A stretch of DNA of 6,674 bases from Chitinophagaceae bacterium (GTDB lineage: Bacteria > Bacteroidota > Bacteroidia > Chitinophagales > Chitinophagaceae), in contig CANIMM010000179.1 in NCBI GenBank assembly GCA_947468255.1, positions 1 through 6,674 of the forward strand, read 5' to 3'. Below are positions 1 through 6,653 of this stretch, in pieces. Every line of letters starts with the position of its first letter. The stretch's first letter is position 1. Both the position numbers and the translations under genes were made by a program. A model generated the notes under the pieces. That model did no database searches and was not told where the DNA came from. It saw only the letters and a program-made list of their open reading frames with translations.

Positions 1-804
1 ATCATCGGTTTGGAGCATGTCGATAAAGTGATAGAGATAGACCAGTCTCCGATTGGAAGAACGCCGAGAAGTAACCCTGCCACCTATTGTGGCTTCTTCA
101 CCGATATCCGCACTTTATTTGCAGCGATACCGGAAGCAAAAATTCGTGGCTATACTGCGGGTCGTTTTTCATTTAATGTAAAAAGTGGGCGATGTAATGT
201 TTGTGAAGGTGGAGGAATGCGGGTGATTGAAATGAATTTTTTGCCCGATGTGTATGTCCATTGCGAAAAGTGCAATGGAAAAAGGTATAACCGCGAAACA
301 CTGGAAATCCGATACAAGGGTAAGTCAATCAGTGACGTGTTGGACATGACAGTGGATGAGGCCGTGGAATTTTTTCAGGCGGTACCTTTTATTTATCGTA
401 AAATAAAAGTATTGAAGGAAGTAGGATTGGGATATATTACCCTAGGCCAGAGTGCAGTTACGCTCAGCGGAGGGGAGGCCCAGCGGGTAAAATTATCTAC
501 TGAACTAGGTAAAAAGGATACCGGAAAAACTTTTTATATTTTGGATGAACCTACTACCGGACTTCACTTTCAGGATATCCAGCATTTGTTGGAAGTGTTG
601 AATAAACTGGTGGAAAGGGGCAATACCGTTTTGGTGATTGAACACAATATGGATGTAATTAAAGTGGCCGATCATATCATTGACATTGGACCAGAGGGTG
701 GTGATGGCGGCGGATTGGTTTTATTTGAAGGGGTTCCTGAGGAGCTGGTAAAAGTAAAAGGAAGTTTTACGGCACAGTATTTAAAACCAGAGCTGGAAGG
801 CTAA
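1..804 (+). CDS. uvrA: UvrABC excinuclease subunit A, C-terminal part (5' end outside window)
   Basis: This is the DNA-damage-recognising ATPase of nucleotide excision repair, which works as a dimer with UvrB in the cytoplasm. The frame is open to the left edge and the residues before the first internal TTG (Ile-Ile-Gly) fit the family, so the gene begins outside the window; 267 residues are visible, against about 940 for the whole family. Visible landmarks: the DQSPIGRTPRSNPATY segment near the start; the C-terminal zinc finger, with Cys pairs at 193-204 (CNVC) and 262-273 (CEKC); the ABC signature LSGGEAQR at 463-486; Walker B ILDEPT at 538-555; and the switch histidine in VLVIEHN (His codon 643-645). 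The protein ends normally in LKPELEG with TAA. It converges on the minus-strand genes. Nothing suggests a broken gene. The family call is certain. Confidence 0.98.
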   Translation: MIGLEHVDKVIEIDQSPIGRTPRSNPATYCGFFTDIRTLFAAIPEAKIRGYTAGRFSFNVKSGRCNVCEGGGMRVIEMNFLPDVYVHCEKCNGKRYNRETLEIRYKGKSISDVLDMTVDEAVEFFQAVPFIYRKIKVLKEVGLGYITLGQSAVTLSGGEAQRVKLSTELGKKDTGKTFYILDEPTTGLHFQDIQHLLEVLNKLVERGNTVLVIEHNMDVIKVADHIIDIGPEGGDGGGLVLFEGVPEELVKVKGSFTAQYLKPELEG

Positions 805-932
805 TCTAAAAAGTAGCAAAGGATAAACGTGAAGTTTTGCTTGTGGTTCCAGGGGGCGCATCATACAAAAATGTTTGTTGTTTTCCGAGGGTAAACTTGA
901 ACGCTATCGCTTTGCTAATTTACTATCAAATA

Positions 933-969
933 TATACACTTCTTTTGTAATAAGAACAGCTCGTGTATA
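933..969. terminator. inverted repeat between convergent genes, possible bidirectional terminator
   Basis: The left arm TATACACTTCTT (933-944) can pair with AAGAA (952-956) and GTGTATA (963-969). This gives 12 base pairs around a 7-base loop (945-951), with a 6-base bulge CAGCTC (957-962) on the right. It lies in the convergent gap, 128 bases after the uvrA stop and 30 bases past the elaA stop, where a shared terminator would be expected. The pairing is AT-rich. A T-run follows only at 983-989 on the plus strand, and none follows immediately on the minus strand. It is therefore not a textbook intrinsic terminator, and the role is inferred from position. The rest of 805-999 shows no gene. Confidence 0.35.
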
Positions 970-999
970 ATTTAATTCACATTTTTTTCATCCGCTCAC

Positions 1000-1455
1000 T
1001 CAATTTTTATTGGAAAGTAACATTTCAATATGGGGTATATTGTCTTCCAAATAAGTTTCGCTCACTTGTATAAAACCGAGTTGTTCATAAAATTTTTGAA
1101 GGTAAAGTTGTGCGGATATTTTAATTGCGTTGCAGTCAAATTGCGCTTGCGTCCGAATGATTGCTTCTTTCATTAATTCACGTCCGTATCCGGTATTTCT
1201 ATAGGCAGGGGAAGAAACGACTCGACCAATACTTGCTTCTGCGTAGGAGATGCCAGGTGGTAAAATACGGCAATAGGCAACCAGGTTATTACCATCCCAA
1301 CCGCTAAGGTGATAACTTAGGGCATCTTTACTATCAGCATCCTGGTACACACAGTTTTGCTCTACCACAAACACTTCGTTGCGTAATTGCAGGATGGCAT
1401 ACAATTCAGCTACACCTAGTTCATTAAAGGAATTGCATTTCCAGTTCAGTTGCAT
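1000..1455 (-). CDS. elaA: ElaA-family GNAT N-acetyltransferase
   Basis: This 151-residue cytoplasmic protein belongs to the GCN5-related acetyltransferases and is closest to ElaA of Escherichia coli, which has about the same length. The ElaA hallmark is visible early: LRNEVFVVEQNC (24-35) followed by YQDAD (37-41) and a His at 49. Motif A, which holds acetyl-CoA, is IGRVVSSPAYRNTGYGREL (77-94 or so), with the pyrophosphate loop R86-N-T-G-Y-G91. Motif B is seen in LQKFYEQLGF (119-128), and the family tail NIPHIEM is at 139-145. The physiological substrate of ElaA is not settled, so the acceptor cannot be named. The ATG follows the globin's TAA with no spacer and no Shine-Dalgarno sequence, which suggests translation by reinitiation. 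It is the last gene of the cluster. Confidence 0.9.
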   Translation of the reverse strand: MQLNWKCNSFNELGVAELYAILQLRNEVFVVEQNCVYQDADSKDALSYHLSGWDGNNLVAYCRILPPGISYAEASIGRVVSSPAYRNTGYGRELMKEAIIRTQAQFDCNAIKISAQLYLQKFYEQLGFIQVSETYLEDNIPHIEMLLSNKN

Positions 1456-1848
1456 TTAGTTATTGTTTTTTTGGTGAGCTTGTTCCATTTTAAATTGCAT
1501 TACTGCTGCGATGGATTGGGCACGCGTTTTTGCCATTGTAGCTATTTTTCCTTCATGTAATTCATCGATTACCTGATAAAATAAGAATAGCCATCTGTCA
1601 AAATGTATTTTTTCTAGCGGCATTTTTTTGTTCAAGTCATAATGCATTTCCATAGCATTTTTTTTGTACACCGGGTTGTCGAGTAAAATGCTTTCCCAAA
1701 AATCTACAATCAACGGAATATGATGTTCCCAATGAATTGAAACCACCTCTGTAAAAATAAATCCAATTACAGGATCCAGCATAACTTTTTCGTAGAACAA
1801 TTGGATCAGTGTTTCAATATCTTTTCTGTTGCTGATATCTTTTTTCAT
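1456..1848 (-). CDS. group III truncated haemoglobin
   Basis: This is a small (130-residue) cytoplasmic haem protein of the 2-on-2 truncated globins, group III, the class of Campylobacter Ctb. Group III members bind O2 and NO and have been linked to nitrosative or low-oxygen physiology; the role here is inferred. Haem-pocket residues can be placed against remembered Ctb: Tyr19 (B10) in FYEKV, His43 (E7) in WEHH, the proximal His69 (F8) in MEMHYDLNKK, and Trp86 (G8) in FDRWLFLF. FWESILL (50-56) and RAQSIAAVMQF (109-119) are also typical. The start at 1848 is preferred. A frame extending back to 1932 would add 28 residues that overlap the upstream gene and do not look like globin, whereas MKKDI is the usual beginning. 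Its ATG overlaps the upstream stop as ATGA, and its TAA abuts the elaA ATG. Confidence 0.92.
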   Translation of the reverse strand: MKKDISNRKDIETLIQLFYEKVMLDPVIGFIFTEVVSIHWEHHIPLIVDFWESILLDNPVYKKNAMEMHYDLNKKMPLEKIHFDRWLFLFYQVIDELHEGKIATMAKTRAQSIAAVMQFKMEQAHQKNNN

Positions 1849-3131
1849 AGGGTAGAAGCGCTTTGAATCAAAGATAAAATTTCTTCCAGCGTAATTGGCT
1901 TTTGGGCATTGTCTATTTCGATTACAACACAATAGCCTTTTGCACCTCCAGCAAATTGTAGGGCGTTAACTAATTTTTGCTGATCGCTCTCCAATCTTTT
2001 CCCATCCTCGTCGCTCCAAATTTCCTTAGTGCACAAACAGCCCATGGTAGGCGTTTGGGGGTAATATTGTTCACCTAAATAATATCCTGGATCTACCGTA
2101 GTACCATGTGCAATGATTTCAGATCTTCCTGCCTTGCCTGCATAAAAAGATTCATACAGCGGCAAATAGTTAGCAAGATTATTAGGGAGTAGTTTTTTAT
2201 ACCATTCTTCTGTCCAAGTAGTGTCATCAATTTTGGTGTCATTAAAAAAATGACGTAAGCTAGTTTCAAAAGGCATGCTTAACTGAATATTGGAGGTGGG
2301 GCCAATAAAACTGGTTCTACTGGTATTGAATCCATGCATCCAGAAGATCCCTTGAGGTGTATTTCCATTTGTTAAATAGCCAGGAAGATTACTAATACTC
2401 CTTGCCAATTGCGGCACAGAGAATACATTGCCATTTTCGTCTTTAATAAAATTACCTGTAGTATCCCTTATCAATGCAAGTCCAGGATAATTTCTATTTT
2501 TTCGCTGAAAACTAAAAAGGACAGTTTGATTTTTTAAAAATTCGGGGCTTATAATATCGGCAATGGGTAGGTTTTTTTGTTGAGAAGAGGGAGCGTGTAT
2601 TCCATACAATAGTTGCTGTATAATTGCTTCGTCTTTCTTGTTTTTTATCAGCTGTGATATTTTATTTTCCATTTGACTATTTACAAAGGGAGTCAAATTA
2701 TTTTGTACCCGATAGGCCACCGCCATGGCAAATACTTTGGCATCGTAGCAGTTATTCAGAAGAGAACTCACTTGCTTTACAAACTGATTGGGATAAGAGC
2801 TGAAGACTAGTTCCAGCAAAGCTCTTTGAAAATTCGGGCTTCTTTTCTCCATTGAGTCAACAGCTATGAAGACTCTTCCATTGATCCAGGGGGATTGGTA
2901 GCGGAGTAGCTCAATAGCTCCAAAGGCATCCATCCAGTTTTCTTCTGTATCAACTGTTAGCGGCAGCGATAAATTTTTGGTAATCGTGTTTTGAACGATG
3001 TTCCTATAGAGGGTATTTCTTTTTTCCCGGGTGGCTCCTTTAAAGAATAAAATGCTGCTATCTGTTTGCGAAAATGTGGGAAACAAAAAGACCAAATTAA
3101 GCAGAACCGCTATCAGGAGATATTTTTTCAT
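1845..3131 (-). CDS. secreted protein with divergent L,D-transpeptidase (YkuD)-like domain
   Basis: I recognise no named gene. The 428-residue product starts with a clear export signal: MKK, a hydrophobic stretch, then FPTFS|Q near residue 21-22. It should therefore act in the periplasm or be exported. Residues of about 25-205 look mostly helical, without a known motif. The C-terminal half carries marks of the YkuD fold of peptidoglycan-crosslinking L,D-transpeptidases: TPQGIF (258-263, compare TPxGxF), His342 in AHGTT, and TPTMGC with Cys365 (compare Ser/Thr-x-Gly-Cys). The Arg that normally sits two residues after the Cys is Cys367 here, so catalysis is uncertain. ATGATG gives two adjacent starts (3134 or 3131). 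A start at 3179 would put 16 extra residues before the signal and is less likely. The gene begins about 70 bases after rarA and overlaps the globin start by four bases (ATGA). The export call is firm; the enzyme class is moderate. Confidence 0.6.
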   Translation of the reverse strand: MKKYLLIAVLLNLVFLFPTFSQTDSSILFFKGATREKRNTLYRNIVQNTITKNLSLPLTVDTEENWMDAFGAIELLRYQSPWINGRVFIAVDSMEKRSPNFQRALLELVFSSYPNQFVKQVSSLLNNCYDAKVFAMAVAYRVQNNLTPFVNSQMENKISQLIKNKKDEAIIQQLLYGIHAPSSQQKNLPIADIISPEFLKNQTVLFSFQRKNRNYPGLALIRDTTGNFIKDENGNVFSVPQLARSISNLPGYLTNGNTPQGIFWMHGFNTSRTSFIGPTSNIQLSMPFETSLRHFFNDTKIDDTTWTEEWYKKLLPNNLANYLPLYESFYAGKAGRSEIIAHGTTVDPGYYLGEQYYPQTPTMGCLCTKEIWSDEDGKRLESDQQKLVNALQFAGGAKGYCVVIEIDNAQKPITLEEILSLIQSASTL

Positions 3132-3136
3132 CATTG

Positions 3137-3144
3137 CAAAAATA
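3137..3144 (-). promoter_or_regulatory. TATTTTTG box directly before the YkuD-like gene
   Basis: On the minus strand this octamer fits the Bacteroidota -7 consensus TAnnTTTG. It stands only two bases before the ATGATG start pair, so a transcript made from it would begin at or near the second ATG and be leaderless. The nearest upstream TTTG is 32 bases away, longer than the usual -33 to -7 spacing. Since the region is AT-rich, chance is a serious alternative, and readthrough from rarA may suffice. Confidence 0.2.
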
Positions 3145-3186
3145 AGTAAAGCCTTTTTCTTTCTGCCTATTTGGTTCAAAGAAAAG

Positions 3187-3213
3187 GGCTATAGGCTAAT
3201 TGGTTCAATAGCC
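3187..3213 (-). other. small hairpin over the rarA stop codon
   Basis: In the minus-strand RNA, GGCTATTG (3213-3206) can pair with CAATTAGCC (3202-3194), giving eight base pairs with one bulged base and a three-base loop. The rarA stop lies in it. The sequence then runs into TATAGCCC and a T-rich CTTTTCTTT. This could slow or partly end transcription between rarA and the downstream cluster, but the stem is short and the T-run is broken, so it is only a possible attenuator. Confidence 0.2.
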
Positions 3214-4470
3214 ATATTTTTCTTTCCAAAGTGTTTTTAAATGCTTTTGCAGTTCTTGTTCCCTGGGGTTGTTGCCGGGTTTGTAAAATGCGGTGCCGCT
3301 GAGTTGATCAGGCAAATATTCCTGAGGGGCAAAATTATTTTCATAATTATGTGAGTAGGTATAGTCTTTTCCGTAATTCAGTTTCTTCATTAATTGGGTC
3401 GGTGCATTGCGGATATGCAATGGAACGGGCAAGTCTCCCTGTTGCTGAACTGCCGCTAATGCCTCATTAATCGCTGTATAGGAAGCATTACTTTTCGCAG
3501 AGCTGGCGAGGTAGGTTACGCACTGAGATAAGATGATTCTTGATTCTGGGTAACCTATTTTATTCACCGCTTCAAAGGTAGCGTTGGCTAGCAAAAGGGC
3601 ATTGGGATTGGCATTGCCAATATCCTCACTGGCTAGAATTAGCAGTCTTCTGGCAATGAATTTTACGTCTTCTCCTCCTTCAATCATTCTTGCAAGCCAA
3701 TACACGGCACCGTTAGGGTCACTGCCTCGGATGGATTTGATAAAGGCGGAAATAATGTCGTAATGCTGCTCCCCGCCCTTGTCATAAATGGCAATTCGTT
3801 GCTGCGCAATTTGCATTACTATTTCATCCGTGATACTCATTTGCTCGCCAAGAGTTTCGGTCACTAGTTCCAACAGATTCAATAGTTTTCGAGCATCCCC
3901 GCCTGATATTTTGATAAGGGCAGCGGTTTCTTTGAGTTCAATTTTTTTTGTTCGCAATACCTCATCCGTTTCAATTGCATGATTGAGTAAAGCTATAAGC
4001 GCAGCTTCATCCAATGGTTTCAATACATACACCTGGCACCTGCTGAGTAAGGCGCTATTTACCTCAAAGGAAGGGTTTTCTGTGGTAGCACCTATCAGTA
4101 TAATGGTCCCTTTTTCAACTGCGCCCAGCAGTGCGTCCTGCTGCCCTTTATTAAAGCGGTGAATCTCATCAATAAACAAGATGGCATTCTGTTGGGTTTT
4201 AGCAATTTCAATAACCTCCCGTACATCTTTTACTCCGCTGCTGATTGCACTGAGTGTATAAAAAGGGACCTGTAATGTTTGAGCAATTATGTTCGCAATG
4301 GTGGTTTTGCCCACTCCTGGAGGTCCCCACAAAATCATGCTGGGTACTTTTCCATTTTCAATAGCCGTGCGTAAAATACTTCCCTTGCCGGTTAGATGAA
4401 GCTGGCCAGCGAGGGTATTTAATGTAGCAGGTCGTAAGCGTTCTGCCAGGGGTATTTGGCTATTAGTCAT
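3205..4470 (-). CDS. rarA: replication-associated recombination protein A (RarA/MgsA), AAA+ ATPase
   Basis: RarA is a cytoplasmic AAA+ ATPase of the clamp-loader-related RarA/Mgs1/WRNIP1 family, which acts at stalled or gapped replication forks. At 421 residues it is slightly shorter than the E. coli protein of about 447. Visible parts: the PLAERLRP start with a GQLHL box (22-26); Walker A GPPGVGKT (49-56); Walker B LFIDEIH (98-104); sensor 1 GATTEN (127-132); the arginine finger in SALLSR (Arg144); and sensor 2 GGDARK (190-195). The C-terminal tetramerisation region follows, with typical phrases DIISAFIKSIRGSDPNGAVY (238-257), ASEDIGNANP (280-289) and PLHIRNAPT (350-358). All key residues are present. 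The ATG at 4470 has no Shine-Dalgarno sequence, as is usual for this lineage. The gene is separated from aspS by a terminator-like hairpin, so it probably has its own promoter within 4471-4613. I could not pick one out there. Confidence 0.97.
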   Translation of the reverse strand: MTNSQIPLAERLRPATLNTLAGQLHLTGKGSILRTAIENGKVPSMILWGPPGVGKTTIANIIAQTLQVPFYTLSAISSGVKDVREVIEIAKTQQNAILFIDEIHRFNKGQQDALLGAVEKGTIILIGATTENPSFEVNSALLSRCQVYVLKPLDEAALIALLNHAIETDEVLRTKKIELKETAALIKISGGDARKLLNLLELVTETLGEQMSITDEIVMQIAQQRIAIYDKGGEQHYDIISAFIKSIRGSDPNGAVYWLARMIEGGEDVKFIARRLLILASEDIGNANPNALLLANATFEAVNKIGYPESRIILSQCVTYLASSAKSNASYTAINEALAAVQQQGDLPVPLHIRNAPTQLMKKLNYGKDYTYSHNYENNFAPQEYLPDQLSGTAFYKPGNNPREQELQKHLKTLWKEKYGY

Positions 4471-4613
4471 GGCAGTAAGTTAGTAAATATTTGTGGAAGC
4501 TAATCTTAGTGAATGGATAGAAATAATAATTTTTTCTTAATAGTGCATCATTGGTTTGCTTTCATTATTACAATTCGGGCTTAATTATAAAAATCATTGA
4601 TTCGTAATCTACT

Positions 4614-4648
4614 CTAATAAAACAGGGCCTGCAAAGATGCGGGCCCTG
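4614..4648 (-). terminator. intrinsic terminator of aspS
   Basis: Starting 28 bases after the aspS stop, the minus strand reads CAGGGCCCGC (4648-4639), a six-base loop ATCTTT, then GCAGGCCCTG (4632-4623), followed at once by TTTTATTAG. This gives a GC-rich stem of ten positions with a single C-A mismatch near the loop side, plus a T-tract, in the right place to end aspS transcription. On the plus strand the same stem would be unbroken (a G-U pair), but it lacks a T-tract, so the minus orientation is preferred. The remainder of 4471-4676 is AT-rich and holds no visible gene. Confidence 0.8.
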
Positions 4649-4676
4649 GGTATTGGAAATAATTAATTTAAAAAGA

Positions 4677-6530
4677 TTACTTCAAATTCAATTTGATCTG
4701 TAATTCTTCAAACTGTTTGGCATCAATGGTTGAAGGGGCGTCTAGCATAACGTCTCGACCACTATTATTTTTCGGGAATGCAATAAAATCTCGAATACTT
4801 TCACTGCCACCAAGCAGAGCGCAAAGTCTGTCAAAACCAAATGCCAGTCCGCCATGTGGAGGCGCTCCGTATTCGAATGCACCGAGTAAGAATCCAAATT
4901 TGTGTTGTTGTTCTTCGGCATCCATTCCTAAGGCGGCAAACATTTTTTCTTGCAAGGCCCTTTGAAAAATGCGGATGGAACCACCACCAATTTCATTGCC
5001 ATTCAAAACCATATCGTAGGCGTTGGCTTTAATGCCTGCATAGGGATGGGCAAGGTAGTTGGCCGCATTTTCTATCACCGGATTATTATTGATCATAATG
5101 TCAATATGATCGGGTTTGGGAGAGGTAAATGGATGATGACGGGCTACCCATCTATTTTCATCTTCTGCATATTCAAACAGTGGAAAATCAAGTACCCACA
5201 ACAATTTAAAATGGTCGGCCTTGCGTAGTCCAAGACGTTCGCCAAGGTACATTCGTAGGTCGCTGGTAGCTTTTCTTGTTTTTTCTTCGGCTCCGGCCAA
5301 TATCAATACAAGATCTCCTGCAGTTGCATGGGCTGCATCTGCAATCGCTTTCAGTTTTTCTGGACTGTAAAATTTATCTACACTGCTTTTGTAAGTCCCA
5401 TCGGTATTACATTTTATAAACATCAATCCCTTCATGCCTATCTGAGGGCGTTTCACCCATTCCGTTAGTTCATCGGTTTGTTTGCGGGTATATTCGCTGC
5501 AACCGGGTATTGCAATGGCTAATACGGTTTCTGCCTCCTCAAATACCGGAAAGGCAAGCAGGTCGCCCCCTACACCTTCTTTTTCAAAAGCAGTATCGTG
5601 CAGCGCAGTTTTTTTATTTGTAAAACTATGCTGTGGGAATTTGAGGTTTGCAATTTGTAAGTCAAAGCGGATATCTGGTTTGTCATTTCCGAATTTCCAC
5701 ATGGCATCTTCCCAAGTCATTCGTTCTACTAGGTCGGTATAGTCGATATTTTTTACATCTTTGAAAATTCGTTTTACCAGTCCTTCAAACATATTCAAAA
5801 TATCTTCCTGCTCAACAAAACTCATTTCGCAATCAATCTGTGTAAATTCTGGTTGCCGGTCTGCGCGAAGGTCTTCGTCACGGAAACATTTTACAATCTG
5901 GTAATAGCGATCAAAGCCGCTTACCATTAGCAGTTGTTTGAATGTTTGTGGACTTTGGGGTAAAGCATAAAACTGTCCGGGGTTCATTCTGCTGGGCACT
6001 ACAAAATCTCGGGCACCTTCTGGTGTGGATTTGATCAGAAAAGGGGTTTCAATGTCCATGAAATTATTTTCATGCAAATAGTTCCTGGTGCTGCGGCCCA
6101 CGGCATACCGTAGTTCTAGATTCTTTTTCACACTGTTTCTGCGCAGGTCCATGAACCTGTATTTCATTCTTAGTTCATCACCACCATCTGTATCATCCTG
6201 GATGGAGAAAGGTGGCACAGCAGATTTATTTAGGATGGTAAATTCGGAGATAGCGATTTCGATATCACCGGTTGGGATATTTGGATTTTTATTACTTCGT
6301 TCATTGACAGTACCTTTTACTTGTAATACAAATTCTCTGCCCAAGGGGTTGGCATCGAGTAGTGCGTTCAGGGCTTCGGAAAACAATAACTGGGTAATGC
6401 CATAGCGGTCACGGATATCAACAAAAGTGATACTGCCAAATTTCCGGACGGTTTGCACCCATCCGCTGAGGGTCACTTCTTTATTTACATCGGCAATCCT
6501 TAATTCGCCACAGGTATGAGAACGATACAT
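4677..6530 (-). CDS. aspS: aspartyl-tRNA synthetase (bacterial type)
   Basis: A class II aminoacyl-tRNA synthetase, it activates aspartate with ATP and charges tRNA-Asp in the cytoplasm. At 617 residues it is a little longer than the approximately 590 of E. coli. Domains in order: an N-terminal OB-fold for anticodon binding (about 1-105, LSGWVQTVRKFGSITFVDIR at 21-40); the catalytic core, with Glu171 in TPEGARDF and the QSPQ loop with Gln195 and Lys198; motif 2 FRDEDLR (217-222) with QPEFTQID (226-233); a bacterial GAD insertion of roughly 290-425; and motif 3 GLAFGFDR (561-568) after GAPPHG. The presence of the GAD insertion marks it as bacterial rather than archaeal type. The ATG at 6530 fits the usual MYRSHTCGEL beginning. 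There is no Shine-Dalgarno sequence. A terminator follows the gene, so it seems to be transcribed alone or as the last gene of a unit from beyond the right edge. Confidence 0.98.
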   Translation of the reverse strand: MYRSHTCGELRIADVNKEVTLSGWVQTVRKFGSITFVDIRDRYGITQLLFSEALNALLDANPLGREFVLQVKGTVNERSNKNPNIPTGDIEIAISEFTILNKSAVPPFSIQDDTDGGDELRMKYRFMDLRRNSVKKNLELRYAVGRSTRNYLHENNFMDIETPFLIKSTPEGARDFVVPSRMNPGQFYALPQSPQTFKQLLMVSGFDRYYQIVKCFRDEDLRADRQPEFTQIDCEMSFVEQEDILNMFEGLVKRIFKDVKNIDYTDLVERMTWEDAMWKFGNDKPDIRFDLQIANLKFPQHSFTNKKTALHDTAFEKEGVGGDLLAFPVFEEAETVLAIAIPGCSEYTRKQTDELTEWVKRPQIGMKGLMFIKCNTDGTYKSSVDKFYSPEKLKAIADAAHATAGDLVLILAGAEEKTRKATSDLRMYLGERLGLRKADHFKLLWVLDFPLFEYAEDENRWVARHHPFTSPKPDHIDIMINNNPVIENAANYLAHPYAGIKANAYDMVLNGNEIGGGSIRIFQRALQEKMFAALGMDAEEQQHKFGFLLGAFEYGAPPHGGLAFGFDRLCALLGGSESIRDFIAFPKNNSGRDVMLDAPSTIDAKQFEELQIKLNLK

Positions 6531-6645
6531 GAAAAACAGTTTATGGTGGATAGTTATATTTTGTCAGCGGTAATACTCCGATGGGTTGGTGTTTGAAGAC
6601 TTTTAAGGGTCTAGGTCCAATGGGGTTACTGCAAATTAGCGCTTG

Positions 6646-6653
6646 CAAATATA
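6646..6653 (-). promoter_or_regulatory. possible -7 box of an aspS promoter (TATATTTG)
   Basis: TATATTTG on the minus strand is an exact fit to the Bacteroidota -7 consensus TAnnTTTG. It lies 115 bases before the aspS ATG. The matching -33 TTTG would fall at or beyond the right edge of the window and cannot be seen. If it is real, aspS has a leader of about 110 bases (6531-6640), in which I see no recognisable riboswitch or T-box. The octamer also occurs by chance elsewhere in the window (927-934), which lowers its weight. Confidence 0.3.

Noticed and set aside
865..884. Short A/T hairpin ACAAA-AATG-TTTGT followed by TGTTTT after uvrA.
   Set aside because: Five AT-rich pairs are too weak for an intrinsic terminator and are expected by chance here.
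927..934. TATATTTG (-7-like octamer) on the minus strand in the convergent gap.
   Set aside because: It points into the 3' end of uvrA, has no TTTG at the right distance upstream and lies in AT-rich DNA, so it is most likely chance.
3132..3179. Longer start for the YkuD-like protein at 3179 (adds MNQIGRKKKALLIFAM).
   Set aside because: It would place an additional basic and hydrophobic segment before a complete MKK-type signal peptide, so the start at 3131/3134 fits exported proteins better.
4693..5742. Several plus-strand open frames of 60-90 codons within aspS, and similar ones within rarA and uvrA.
   Set aside because: They lie opposite strongly conserved coding sequence and their translations have no recognisable domain, so they are shadows.
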